Source: Mycobacterium sp.
GTDB lineage: Bacteria; Actinomycetota; Actinomycetes; Mycobacteriales; Mycobacteriaceae
NCBI GenBank assembly: GCA_020438865.1
Contig: JAGQTU010000001.1
Span: forward strand, 131,040 to 195,039
Direction: 5' to 3'
DNA: 64,000 bases
In this document: one piece after another, positions 16,225 through 25,110 of the stretch
How the letters are laid out: the number at the start of each line of letters is the position of its first letter
Position numbering within the stretch: the stretch's first letter is position 1
The notes under the pieces: generated by a model
What the model was told of the DNA's origin: nothing
The model's input: the letters and a program-made list of their open reading frames with translations, nothing else
Database searches by the model: none
Made by a program: the position numbers and the translations under genes

Positions 16225-16467
16225 ATGACGATCCCGCCCCACCTCCTCACCCTGCTGGCCGCGGCCTGCGGCGCGGCGGCCGTCGCCCTCGCCCCGTCCG
16301 CCCGGGCCGACTCGGACGACGCCGACTGCCACGACCACTCCGCGGTGTCGCTGTGCCACAAGCCGACCCGGGTGCCGACCTCCTCCACTGGATACGACCC
16401 GACGATGCAGCAGTTGTTGGGCGGCAACATGGTCAATCCGGCGCCGCCGGTCGCGGCGATCGGCTGA
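16225..16467 (+). CDS. Small secreted protein, function unknown
   Basis: An 80-residue exported protein. The ATG at 16225 follows AAAGGA with suitable spacing. A signal peptide of about 28 residues ends in the cleavage site ARA-D. The mature part is about 50 residues, begins acidic (DSDDADCHDHS), has two cysteines that could pair, and ends Pro/Ala-rich. No family is recognised. It lies between tpx and another secreted protein gene, both on the same strand. Confidence 0.75.
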   Translation: MTIPPHLLTLLAAACGAAAVALAPSARADSDDADCHDHSAVSLCHKPTRVPTSSTGYDPTMQQLLGGNMVNPAPPVAAIG

Positions 16468-16554
16468 CCGAACCCGAATCGTGACACTGGCGGCGTATGG
16501 TCGCTCGCATAGCACATCAATGTGGCTGAAAAACGATGCAAAAGGGGCGTGACG

Positions 16555-16971
16555 ATGAACGGTAGGCGAACTGTCCGGATGGCCGTAGTCGCCGCGGCGT
16601 CCATGGCCATCGGGTTTAGCGTGTCCCCGACCGCAGCGGCGGCACCGGGTTGGACGCCGGAGGTGCCGGGCGACTCGGGGGCGGTGACCGGTGCCGGTTT
16701 CGGGCCCACCCTCGGTGTCGGCGACCCGTCGAGCTACACCGGCGGCTCGACGTCCAACAACTTCTGCTACGCCACCTGCGGAGCGGCCACGATCGGCGTC
16801 GGTGGACCGTCGAGCTACACCGGCGGCGCGACCAGCAGCAACCGGGGCGGGACCGCGACCTGGGGTGTCGGCGACGTCAACAGTTACACCGGCGGAGCCA
16901 CCGGTGGCACCACCGACAACGGCACCAACGCGACCGACCGGACGGACAACTACGGTCCCGGCCACTCCTGA
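16555..16971 (+). CDS. Secreted Gly/Thr/Ser-rich protein with three GVG-SYTGG repeats
   Basis: A 138-residue exported protein with a signal peptide (residues about 1-30, ending TAAAA). The mature region carries three near-copies of a 14-residue unit starting at residues 54 (GVGDPSSYTGGSTS), 81 (GVGGPSSYTGGATS) and 104 (GVGDVNSYTGGATG). Two cysteines (71 and 75) lie between the first two copies. The C-terminus is Asn/Thr/Asp-rich. It is probably a surface or secreted structural protein, with no known family. ATG 16555 and GTG 16549 are both possible, sharing the ribosome site AAAGGGG. It is convergent with uvrD2. Confidence 0.78.
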   Translation: MNGRRTVRMAVVAAASMAIGFSVSPTAAAAPGWTPEVPGDSGAVTGAGFGPTLGVGDPSSYTGGSTSNNFCYATCGAATIGVGGPSSYTGGATSSNRGGTATWGVGDVNSYTGGATGGTTDNGTNATDRTDNYGPGHS

Positions 16972-16972
16972 G

Positions 16973-19069
16973 TCATCGGCGCGCGCGCACCAGCTCGAGC
17001 ACATCGGGCCCGAACTGCTCGAGCTTGCGCGCGCCGATGCCCGGTATCGCGACCAGGGCGGCGTCGTCGGCGGGTAACGACTCGGCGATCGCGATCAGCG
17101 TGTTGTCGGTGAACACCACATAGGCCGGCACGCTGAGTTCCTTCGCGGTGCGCAGCCGCCAGTCCTTGAGTTGGGCCAGCAGCTCGTCGTCGATGTCGAC
17201 CGAGCAGGACTCGCAGCGGCGCAACATGATTGCCGGCGGCGTGCTCAACACCGCGTTGCACACCCGGCACCGCGGCGTGGCGCCGCGGGCCCGGCGAGGT
17301 TTGCTCGGGGTCGGCTCGGCCTGCGTCTGCGGGGCGATGCCGTTGAGGAACCGCGACGGCCGACGACCCTGCCTGCCCCCCGGGGTGCGGGCCAGCGCCC
17401 AGCTGAGCTCCAAATGTATTCGGGCCCTGGTGATTCCGACGTAGAGCAGCCTGCGCTCCTCCTCGACGTTCTCGCTGTCCGGGCCGTGCGCGAGGGCGTG
17501 CGAGATGGGCAGGGTTCCGTCGGCGAGCCCGACCAGGAACACCGCGTCCCACTCCAGGCCCTTCGCGGCGTGCAGCGACGCGAGCGTCACGCCCTGCACC
17601 ACCGGCGGGTGGCGGGCGTCGGCCCGCAGCCGAAGCTCGGACATCAGCGACGGCAGGTCCAGTTGCGGGCGAGCCTCGACCTCGTCGTCGACCAGTTCGG
17701 CCAGCGCCGTCAGGGCCTCCCAGCGCTCCCGGGCCTTGGTGCCGGCGGGCGCCTCCGCGGTCAGACCCAGCGGCTCGAGCACCGCGCGGACGATCTGCGG
17801 CAGCTCGCCCTCAGCCCCGCGCTCGGCGGCGCGCTGCAGCGCCAGCAGCGCCTGGCGGATCTCCTGGCGGCTGAAGAACCCCTCCCCGCCGCGCACCTGG
17901 AACGGGATGCCGGCCTCGGTCAGCGCCTCCTCGTACACCTCGGACTGGGCGTTTATCCGGTAGAGCACCGCGATCTCGGCGGGCGGCGTGCCGGCCTCGA
18001 CCAGCTGCTTGATCGAGCGCGCCACCGCCGCGGCCTCGGCCACCTCGTCGGGGTGTTCGTGGAACGACGGCGCCGGGCCGGGATCGCGCTGACCGATCAG
18101 ATGCAACTTGCTGCCCGCCACCCGGCCGCGCGCCGCGGCGATCACCCGGTTGGCCAGCGACACCACCTGTGGGGTGGAGCGGTAGTCCCGCTCCAGGCGC
18201 ACCACGGTGGCGTCCGGGAACCACCGGGAGAAGTCGAGCAGGAAGCGCGGCGAGGCCCCGGTGAACGAGTAGATGGTCTGGTTCGCGTCGCCGACGACGG
18301 TCAGGTCGTCACGGTCACCCAGCCAGGCCCGCAGCACCCGCTGCTGCAGCGGCGTGACGTCCTGGTACTCGTCGACGACGAAGCAGCGATACCGGTCCCG
18401 GAACTCGGCGGCCACGGCGGCGTCGTTCTCGATGGCGGCGGCGGTGTGCAGCAGCAGGTCGTCGAAGTCCAGCAGCGCGAACCCGTCTCGGTTGGCCTTG
18501 AGCGTCTCGTAACCGGCGTACACCGCGGCGACCTTCTCGGCCTCGAGCGGGATGTCCCTTCCGGCCTTGGCCACCGCCGCGCCGTAGCCCTCCGGGCTGA
18601 TCAACGATGCCTTTGCCCACTCGATCTCACCGGCGAGGTCGCGGACGTCGTCGGTGCTGACCTGCAGCCGGCACCGGCTGGCGGCCTGGGCGACGACGGC
18701 GAACTTGGTGTCCAGCAGCTGCCACCCGGTGTCGCCGACCACCCGCGGCCAGAAGTACTGCAACTGCCTGCGCGCGGCGGCGTGGAAGGTCAGCGCCTGC
18801 ACCGCGCCGACCTGGGCGCCGTCACCGCCGGCGTCCATCGCCCGCAGCCGCGAACGCATCTCCCCCGCGGCCCGGGAGGTGAAGGTTACGGCCAGCACCT
18901 GGCCGGCCGCGACATGGCCGTTGGCGACCAGGTGCGCGATGCGGTGCGTGATGGTGCGGGTCTTGCCGGTGCCCGCACCGGCCAGCACACACAGCGGCCC
19001 CCGCGCGGCCAGCACGGCTTCGCGCTGTTCCTCGTCGAGGCCGGCGAGATGATCGGTGGTCACCGGCAT
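16973..19069 (-). CDS. uvrD2: ATP-dependent DNA helicase UvrD2
   Basis: A 698-residue superfamily 1 helicase that unwinds DNA 3' to 5'. Motor motifs in order: GAGTGKT (Walker A, near residue 35), VDEYQDV (motif II), [13 protein letters not shown] (motif III) and [10 protein letters not shown] (motif IV region). The C-terminal part has the features that set UvrD2 apart from UvrD1: a four-cysteine zinc element (CRVC and CESC), then an HRDC domain (about 620-695) that helps bind DNA. It is essential in M. tuberculosis although its helicase activity may not be. It is divergent from mycoredoxin. Confidence 0.95.
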   Translation of the reverse strand: MPVTTDHLAGLDEEQREAVLAARGPLCVLAGAGTGKTRTITHRIAHLVANGHVAAGQVLAVTFTSRAAGEMRSRLRAMDAGGDGAQVGAVQALTFHAAARRQLQYFWPRVVGDTGWQLLDTKFAVVAQAASRCRLQVSTDDVRDLAGEIEWAKASLISPEGYGAAVAKAGRDIPLEAEKVAAVYAGYETLKANRDGFALLDFDDLLLHTAAAIENDAAVAAEFRDRYRCFVVDEYQDVTPLQQRVLRAWLGDRDDLTVVGDANQTIYSFTGASPRFLLDFSRWFPDATVVRLERDYRSTPQVVSLANRVIAAARGRVAGSKLHLIGQRDPGPAPSFHEHPDEVAEAAAVARSIKQLVEAGTPPAEIAVLYRINAQSEVYEEALTEAGIPFQVRGGEGFFSRQEIRQALLALQRAAERGAEGELPQIVRAVLEPLGLTAEAPAGTKARERWEALTALAELVDDEVEARPQLDLPSLMSELRLRADARHPPVVQGVTLASLHAAKGLEWDAVFLVGLADGTLPISHALAHGPDSENVEEERRLLYVGITRARIHLELSWALARTPGGRQGRRPSRFLNGIAPQTQAEPTPSKPRRARGATPRCRVCNAVLSTPPAIMLRRCESCSVDIDDELLAQLKDWRLRTAKELSVPAYVVFTDNTLIAIAESLPADDAALVAIPGIGARKLEQFGPDVLELVRARR

Positions 19070-19160
19070 GGGTCCATCTTGGCAGGGGGTGGGGACAACG
19101 CCCGGTGTGCGCCGCGCCGGGTGCGGGCATCATCGTCGGCTCCGCTAGGTTGAAGCGGTT

Positions 19161-19412
19161 ATGAGTGCCAACGATCCCGAGCTCACCATGTACACCACCG
19201 GCTGGTGCGGCTACTGCCATCGGCTCAAGACCGCGCTGAGGTCGGCGGGCATCGCGTACCGCGAGGTCGACATCGAGCGGGATCCGGCGGCCGCCGAGTT
19301 CGTCATGTCGGTCAACCGCGGCAACCAGACCGTGCCGACGGTGAAGTTCGCCGACGGCTCCGCGCTGACCAACCCGAGCCTCAACGAGGTCAGGGCGAAG
19401 CTCGGCCACTAG
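19161..19412 (+). CDS. mrx1: Mycoredoxin-1 (glutaredoxin-like, mycothiol-dependent)
   Basis: An 83-residue thioredoxin-fold protein that reduces mycothiol-protein mixed disulfides, the actinobacterial counterpart of glutaredoxin. The active site is W-C16-G-Y-C19, and the cis-Pro loop is TVPTV. It ends four bases before the convergent nudC. A TAGGTT hexamer nine bases before the ATG, with no clear ribosome site, suggests a very short or absent leader. Its job links to SigH, which controls thiol stress genes and lies 26 kb away in this window. Confidence 0.95.
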   Translation: MSANDPELTMYTTGWCGYCHRLKTALRSAGIAYREVDIERDPAAAEFVMSVNRGNQTVPTVKFADGSALTNPSLNEVRAKLGH

Positions 19413-19415
19413 CGC

Positions 19416-20333
19416 TCAGTCCTGGTAGGCCCAGGACTCGATGATCTCCCGGGCGATCGACACCGAGCCGGGCAGCAGCAGCCGCGACGTCGAATCACTG
19501 CTCCAGTCACCGTGTTCCAGCGCCGTGCGCACCTCGGCGCGGGTGAACCACTCCGCCTCGACGATCTCGCCGTCGTTGAAGGCGAACGGCTGCTCGGGGT
19601 CGCCGAGCGCGTGGAAGCCCACCATCAGCGAGCGGGGGAACGGCCACGGCTGGCTGCCGAGGTATTCGACGTCGCGCACGTTCAGGCCGATCTCCTCGGC
19701 GACCTCGCGCACCACGCATGATTCGAACGACTCGCCGGCCTCGACGAAGCCGGCGATCAGCGAGAACAGCCGCTCCGGCCAGACCGTCTGGCGGGCCAGC
19801 ACGGCGCGGTCGTGCCCGTCGTGCACCAGGCAGATCACCGCGGGGTCGATGCGCGGGAATTCGTCATGCCCGGTGAGCGGGTTGCGGCGGGACCAGCCGC
19901 CGTTGACGAGCCGGGTCGGCGAGCCGTCCACCGGGCTGAACCGCGAGCTGTCGTGCCAGTTCAGCAGCGCCAGCGCGCAGGCCACCAATTGCGCGCTGAC
20001 GTCGTCGAAGACGTGGCCGCCGCGGCGCGGGTCGAGCACGGCGGCGTCGCCGTCCGCGGGGGGTTCCAGGGCGGCACGGATGGCCCACACGTGTCTGCCG
20101 CCCTCGATGCGGCCCAGGAACACCGCGTCCGGCGGCGGGGCGTCGGCCAGGGCGCCCGCGGCGCCGAGGACCACCCGGCCGTCGGAGATCAGCACCTGGT
20201 TGCGGTGGTCGACGCGCAGCAGCGCCGCGTCGGCCCAGCCGGCCGTGGCGGCCTCGATGTCGGTGCGCAGATGGTCGGCGCGGTCGGCGCCGATGCGCGA
20301 CAGCAGCGGGGTGTTGCGCAGACGGAAGGCCAC
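19416..20333 (-). CDS. nudC: NADH pyrophosphatase NudC
   Basis: A 305-residue Nudix enzyme that splits NAD(H) into NMN(H) and AMP and, in other bacteria, removes NAD caps from RNA. The Nudix box is complete (GFVEAGESFESCVVREVAEE, then IGL), and the NudC signature SQPWPFPRS follows. The zinc ribbon typical of E. coli NudC has no cysteines here, as in other mycobacterial NudC proteins. The stop of the K+ channel gene lies five bases upstream on the same strand, so the two are probably co-transcribed. The GTG start has no obvious ribosome site. Confidence 0.94.
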   Translation of the reverse strand: MAFRLRNTPLLSRIGADRADHLRTDIEAATAGWADAALLRVDHRNQVLISDGRVVLGAAGALADAPPPDAVFLGRIEGGRHVWAIRAALEPPADGDAAVLDPRRGGHVFDDVSAQLVACALALLNWHDSSRFSPVDGSPTRLVNGGWSRRNPLTGHDEFPRIDPAVICLVHDGHDRAVLARQTVWPERLFSLIAGFVEAGESFESCVVREVAEEIGLNVRDVEYLGSQPWPFPRSLMVGFHALGDPEQPFAFNDGEIVEAEWFTRAEVRTALEHGDWSSDSTSRLLLPGSVSIAREIIESWAYQD

Positions 20334-20338
20334 CGCGG

Positions 20339-21427
20339 TCAGTCCGCCGCGACGCTGCGGACGTAGAGCAGCCGGTCGGTGCTCTCCAGGGCGTCCACCT
20401 CCGGGGCGTCGACGCGCATCAGCTTTCCGTCCCGCACCACGCCGAGGACGATGTCGGTGAGGTGCCGCGGCGAGCCGCCCACCTCCTTGGTCTCCACCTC
20501 GCGTTCGGCGATGGCGAAACCGGCATCCGGGGTCAGTAGGTCCTCGATCATCTCCACCACGCTCGGGGTGCTGGTCGCGATGCCCAGCAGCCGGCCGGCG
20601 GTCTCCGAGGACACCACCACCGAGTCGGCGCCGGACTGCCGCAGCAGGTGCTGGTTCTCGGCCTCCCGGACCGAGGCGATGATCTTCGCCTTCGGGGCCA
20701 GCTCGCGGGCGGTCAGGGTGACCAGCACCGCGGTCGGGTCGCTATTGGTGGCCACGATGATCGAGTGCGCGTGCTGGGCGCCGGCCAGCCGCAGCACGTC
20801 GGACTTATTGGCGTCACCGCGCACCGTGACCAAACCGGCGGCGTTGGCCCGGTCCAGCGAGGGCTGGTCGGTGTCGACGACCACGATGTCGGCCGGGGCG
20901 GTCCCGTCACCGACCATGGCGGCGACGGCCGTGCGGCCCTTGGTGCCGTAACCGATGACGACGGTGTGGTTGCGCACGCTGTTCCTCCAACGCTGGATCT
21001 TCAGGGCCTGGCGCGACGCGGTGGTGAGCGTCTCGACGGTGGTGCCGACCAAGACGATCAGGAACGCCACCCGCAGCGGCGTGATGACCAGGACGTTGAC
21101 CAGGCGGGCGGTCTCGGTGTACGGCGTGATGTCGCCGTAGCCGGTGGTCGACAGCGAGACGGTGGCGTAGTAGAAGCAGTCCAGGAACGTCAGCGGGGTT
21201 TCCTTGACGTCGCGGTAGCCGTCGCGGTCGAGGTAGACGATGAGCACGGCGGCGAACAGGGCGGCCAGCGCGTAGAACAGCCGGCGCGCGATCCGTCGGC
21301 CGGGGCTGACGAACTTCTCGGGAATGCGCAGGTGGTCGACGAGCGCGCTGTCCGGTTTGGCGGTCAGGTCGTCTTCGATCGCTTGGAGGCGGCGGCGCAA
21401 CCTACCCTTTGCCACAGGCTCCGTCAT
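20339..21427 (-). CDS. Potassium channel with cytoplasmic TrkA-N (RCK) domain (Rv3200c type)
   Basis: A 362-residue two-helix K+ channel. Helices span about 47-67 and 105-130, with the selectivity filter TTGYGD in the pore loop between them. Beyond residue 150 lies a TrkA-N/Rossmann domain (VVIGYGTKGRTAVAAM, nucleotide-binding), then a TrkA-C-like domain with VEMIEDLL near residue 285. Ligand binding to the RCK domain normally gates the pore. It heads a two-gene unit with nudC and is divergent from the DoxX-like gene. Confidence 0.92.
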   Translation of the reverse strand: MTEPVAKGRLRRRLQAIEDDLTAKPDSALVDHLRIPEKFVSPGRRIARRLFYALAALFAAVLIVYLDRDGYRDVKETPLTFLDCFYYATVSLSTTGYGDITPYTETARLVNVLVITPLRVAFLIVLVGTTVETLTTASRQALKIQRWRNSVRNHTVVIGYGTKGRTAVAAMVGDGTAPADIVVVDTDQPSLDRANAAGLVTVRGDANKSDVLRLAGAQHAHSIIVATNSDPTAVLVTLTARELAPKAKIIASVREAENQHLLRQSGADSVVVSSETAGRLLGIATSTPSVVEMIEDLLTPDAGFAIAEREVETKEVGGSPRHLTDIVLGVVRDGKLMRVDAPEVDALESTDRLLYVRSVAAD

Positions 21428-21482
21428 CGACTACTCCACAGTTTCGCCGGGGCCGATAGCAGCACACGAGCATTATGTAACC

Positions 21483-21893
21483 ATGCCGTCGACTTCCGCC
21501 TCGCCCGTACCTGCCAGCACCCCGAGCCAGCTTCCGGCCTACCGAACCGGCGCGATGCTGATCGGCATCGGTGTGGGCCACTTCGTGATGCCCAAGCCGT
21601 TCGACACGATCGTGCCGGCCGAACTGCCGGGCAGCCCCCGGTTCTACACGTTGGCGTCGGGGGTGGCCGAGATCGGCGTGGGGGCGGCGATGCTGCTGCC
21701 GCGCACCCGCCGGGCCGCGGCGCTGGCCGCGATCGCGTTGTACCTGGCCGTATTCCCGGCCAACATCAACATGGTCCGGCTGTGGTGGGACAAGCCGTGG
21801 CCGATGCGGCTGGCCGCCCTCGCGCGGCTGCCGTTCCAGTTTCCGATGATCAAGCAGGCCGCCGCGATCAGGCGCAACGCTCCGCGGCCGTAG
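21483..21893 (+). CDS. DoxX-like small membrane protein
   Basis: A 136-residue integral membrane protein with about four hydrophobic segments (roughly 21-40, 58-77, 83-103, 112-128), the size and topology of the DoxX family. The loop RFYTLASGVAEIGVGAAML resembles the core of DoxX-like proteins. Some family members assist redox homeostasis at the membrane, but no role can be assigned from sequence. The ATG at 21483 is chosen because the earlier frame overlaps the divergent channel gene. It converges on adnB with a 26-base overlap of the coding ends. Confidence 0.75.
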   Translation: MPSTSASPVPASTPSQLPAYRTGAMLIGIGVGHFVMPKPFDTIVPAELPGSPRFYTLASGVAEIGVGAAMLLPRTRRAAALAAIALYLAVFPANINMVRLWWDKPWPMRLAALARLPFQFPMIKQAAAIRRNAPRP

Positions 21894-24800
21894 CGCCGGC
21901 GAGCAGCGCAGCCAGCTCCGCTTCGCCGGGCAGGTTGTCCGGCGCGACGGTGCGCCCCGACCGCACGTAGTGGAACGCCGCGCGCACCGCGGATTCATCG
22001 CAGCCCCGCATGCCGGCCCACGCCAGGCGGTACACGGCGAGCTGCACCGCGGCATGCCGGCGGGCGTCGTCGTCGACCGGTGGCTCGCCGGTCTTCCAGT
22101 CCACCACCGTCACCCCGCCGTCCGGGTCGGCGAACACCGCGTCGATGCGGCCGCGGACGATGGTGCCGCCGATGACCATCTCGAAGGGGACCTCGACGTC
22201 GACCGGTGTGCGCGCCGCCCACGCCGACGCGGAGAACGCCTCCTGCAGGGCCGCCAGATCCTCGGAGTCGGGCTGTCGGCCGTCCACCGCGCCCGACAGG
22301 TCGTCGAGATCGAACAGCCGTTCCGCGCCGTAGAACCGCTGCACCCACTCGTGAAAGGCGGTGCCCAGCAGCGCATGCGGGTCCGGGCGGGACGGCAGCC
22401 GGCGCCCGAGCCGGCCGAGCGCCGCCGCCGGGTCGCGGCCGAGTTCCACCAGCGCGCTGACCGAGAGCTGCCCGGGCAGGCCGGCCGGCGGTGGCGCGGT
22501 GACGCGGGCGCGTTCGGCCAGCAGCGCGTCGACGTCGGCGGCCCAGCCCTCCGGGTCCTCGTCGTCCGGGGTCGCCGGGAGTGCACCGGTGAGCGCGGCG
22601 CGCACCAGCGCGGCGCCCCGCTCGATGTCGGCGCGTCGGCCGCCGAGCGGGTCGACCGGCCAGAGTGCCTCGGTCACGTTGTCGCGCAACGGGTTCGATT
22701 CGCCGTCGGCGGGCGAGGGTGCCCAGTGCTCGACCGCGCCGCACGGCTGTCCGGCCTCCGCGGCGGCGTCGATGATGTCCTTGATCTCGGTGAGGAAGTC
22801 GGACGGTCCGCGGGGCTTGGTGTCGGTCTGGCCCCAGTGATGCCCTGAGAGCAGCAGGGTGTCCTCGGCGCGGGTGATCGCGACGTAGAGCAGGCGGCGT
22901 TCCTCGTCGATGCGGCGCTGTTCCAACTGGTCGCGGTGCCCGATGATGGCGTCCGACAGGCCTTTCCGGTCGCCGACCCCGGAGGTGTCGAGCACCGGCA
23001 CGCCGTGCAGGGCACCGCAGGCGCGGTCGCCGCGCAGCAGCGGCGGCAGGTCCGCCGGATCGCTGAGCCAGGTGCGTTTGGACGCCGTCGACGGGAAGAT
23101 CCGGGCGGACAGGTGTGGGACCGCGACCACCTGCCACTCCAGGCCCTTGGCGGCGTGCACGGTGAGGATCTGGACCCGGCCGGAAGCGACGCCGAGTTCC
23201 GCCGGGGCGAGCCCGTTCTCGACCTCGGCGGCGGCATCGAGGTAGGCCAGCAGCCCGTCCACCCCGGCGCCCCGGCGGGCGGCGTAGTCGGCCACCACGT
23301 CGGCGAACCGGTCCAGGTGCTCGGTGCCGGTCCAGCCGGCCGAGACCGGGCGGGCGGCCCGGACCTCGACGTCGACCCCGAGCCCGCGGCGCACCTCGGA
23401 CACCAGATCCGTCACCGGGTCACCGAGGTGGTTGCGCAGCGCGGCGAGTTCGCCGGCCAGGGCGGTGATGCGGCGGTATCCGGCCGGGGAGTAGGCGTCC
23501 TGCGGGCCCGGGTCGGCCAGTGCGTCGGCCAGGCAGGCGGTGTCGGCGTCCGGGGCGGCCGCGGCGATGATCTCCTCGGCGGTGGCCGCCGGTCGGCCGG
23601 GGTTCAGCGCGACCGCCCGGCGCCACAGCGCGGTCAGGTCACGGGCGCCGAGTCGCCACCGCGGCCCGGTCAGCACCCGGATGGCCGCGGCGCCCGCCGT
23701 CGGGTCGGCGACCAGTCGCAGCATCGCCACCACGTCGGCGACCTCCGGGACGGACAGCAGGCCGGCCAGCCCGACCACCTCGACCGGGACGCCGCGCGCG
23801 GACAGCGCCGCGGCGATGGGTCCGGTGTCGGCGTTGCGCCGCACCAACACCGCGGCCGTCGGCGGCGGTGCTCCCGCCTGCGCCGCCTCGGCGTAGCGGC
23901 GGGCGATGTGCCCGGCGACCCAATCGCGTTCGGCGGCGATGTCGGTGTGCAGCGCGCAGCGCACGGTGCCCGGCTCGGCCTCGGGCCGCGGCAGCAGCGG
24001 GCGCACCGCCACCGAGCGGCGCCGCGCCTCGGCGGAGACCGCGTTGGCGATGTGCAGGGTGCTCGGCGGGTTGCGCCAACTGGTGCGCAACTCCAGGGTG
24101 GGCGCCGGGGATCCGTCGGCGCGCGGGAAGTCGGTGGTGAACCGGGGCAGGTTGGCGGCCGAGGCGCCGCGCCAGCCGTAGATGGACTGGATCGGGTCGC
24201 CCACCGCGGTCAGCGCCAGCCCGTCGTCGACGCCGCCGCCGAACAGCGCCGACAGCGCGATCCGTTGGGCGTGCCCGGTGTCCTGGTATTCGTCGAGCAG
24301 GACCACGCGGTAGCGGGCCCGCAGTTGCTCGCCCACCTGGGGACAGGACGCGGCCAGCCGCGCCGCCGCCGACATCTGGGCGCCGAAGTCCATCACCTTG
24401 TCGGCGCGCATGCGGTCGTGCAGGGCGTCGATCAGCGGCACCAGCGCCGCCCGTTCGGTCTGGGTGGCCAGCATCCCCAGTAGCCACTGGCTGGGCCCGC
24501 GGTCGCGCTGGTAGCGCCCGGCGGGCAGGTTGAGCACCAGCCGCTCCAACTCCAGGTGGGTGTCGCGCAGCTGATCGGTGTCGACCAGGTGCTCGGCCAA
24601 TTCACCGGCGAGGCGCAAAACCGCCGCGGTGACGGCCGCCGGTGACTTGTCGGTGCGCAGCGGCCCGGGGTAGCGGCTGACCACGTCGAAGGCCAGCTGC
24701 CACAGTTCGGTCTCGCCGAGCAGCCGGGCATCCGGCTCGACGGGCAACAGCGGGCCGTGTTCGCGCAGCAGCGCGCCGGCGAAGGCGTGGTAGGTGCTCA

Positions 24801-25110
24801 CGGTCGCCGATCCGGCCGCATCCTCGACGCCGCCGGACACCCCGGAGAGCCGGGCCAGCCGCGAACGCACCCGGCGCAGCAGCTGACCGGCTGCCTTGCG
24901 GGTGAAGGTCAGGCCCAGCACCTGCCCCGGATCGGCGAACCCGTTGGCCACCAACCAGACCACCCGCGCGGCCATCGTCTCGGTCTTGCCCGCCCCGGCT
25001 CCGGCGATGACGACCAGCGGCCCCGGCGGCGCGGCGATGACCGCCGCCTGCTCGGGGGTGGGCGTCGGAACACCAAGGGCGACAGCCAGTTCGGCGGGAC
25101 TATAGGTCAT
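21868..25110 (-). CDS. adnB: AdnB, helicase-nuclease subunit of the AdnAB end-resection complex
   Basis: A subunit of about 1,080 residues of the mycobacterial AdnAB motor-nuclease, which resects double-strand breaks. It has the UvrD-type motor: AGAGAGKTET (Walker A), LDEYQDTGH (motif II), GDPIQSIYGWRGA (motif III), [10 protein letters not shown] (motif V) and VAITRAEDT (motif VI). A RecB-family nuclease domain follows, with RGRIDAVFAD and VVDWKTGE metal-binding motifs near the C-terminus. The ATG at 25110 (MTYSPAEL) has GGAG upstream and overlaps the end of adnA by 11 bases, so translation is coupled. Confidence 0.93.
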   Translation of the reverse strand: MTYSPAELAVALGVPTPTPEQAAVIAAPPGPLVVIAGAGAGKTETMAARVVWLVANGFADPGQVLGLTFTRKAAGQLLRRVRSRLARLSGVSGGVEDAAGSATVSTYHAFAGALLREHGPLLPVEPDARLLGETELWQLAFDVVSRYPGPLRTDKSPAAVTAAVLRLAGELAEHLVDTDQLRDTHLELERLVLNLPAGRYQRDRGPSQWLLGMLATQTERAALVPLIDALHDRMRADKVMDFGAQMSAAARLAASCPQVGEQLRARYRVVLLDEYQDTGHAQRIALSALFGGGVDDGLALTAVGDPIQSIYGWRGASAANLPRFTTDFPRADGSPAPTLELRTSWRNPPSTLHIANAVSAEARRRSVAVRPLLPRPEAEPGTVRCALHTDIAAERDWVAGHIARRYAEAAQAGAPPPTAAVLVRRNADTGPIAAALSARGVPVEVVGLAGLLSVPEVADVVAMLRLVADPTAGAAAIRVLTGPRWRLGARDLTALWRRAVALNPGRPAATAEEIIAAAAPDADTACLADALADPGPQDAYSPAGYRRITALAGELAALRNHLGDPVTDLVSEVRRGLGVDVEVRAARPVSAGWTGTEHLDRFADVVADYAARRGAGVDGLLAYLDAAAEVENGLAPAELGVASGRVQILTVHAAKGLEWQVVAVPHLSARIFPSTASKRTWLSDPADLPPLLRGDRACGALHGVPVLDTSGVGDRKGLSDAIIGHRDQLEQRRIDEERRLLYVAITRAEDTLLLSGHHWGQTDTKPRGPSDFLTEIKDIIDAAAEAGQPCGAVEHWAPSPADGESNPLRDNVTEALWPVDPLGGRRADIERGAALVRAALTGALPATPDDEDPEGWAADVDALLAERARVTAPPPAGLPGQLSVSALVELGRDPAAALGRLGRRLPSRPDPHALLGTAFHEWVQRFYGAERLFDLDDLSGAVDGRQPDSEDLAALQEAFSASAWAARTPVDVEVPFEMVIGGTIVRGRIDAVFADPDGGVTVVDWKTGEPPVDDDARRHAAVQLAVYRLAWAGMRGCDESAVRAAFHYVRSGRTVAPDNLPGEAELAALLAGATAAERCA

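Noticed and set aside
17171-19153. Plus-strand frame of 660 codons
   Set aside because: Antisense to uvrD2, which has clear helicase motifs in the other direction.
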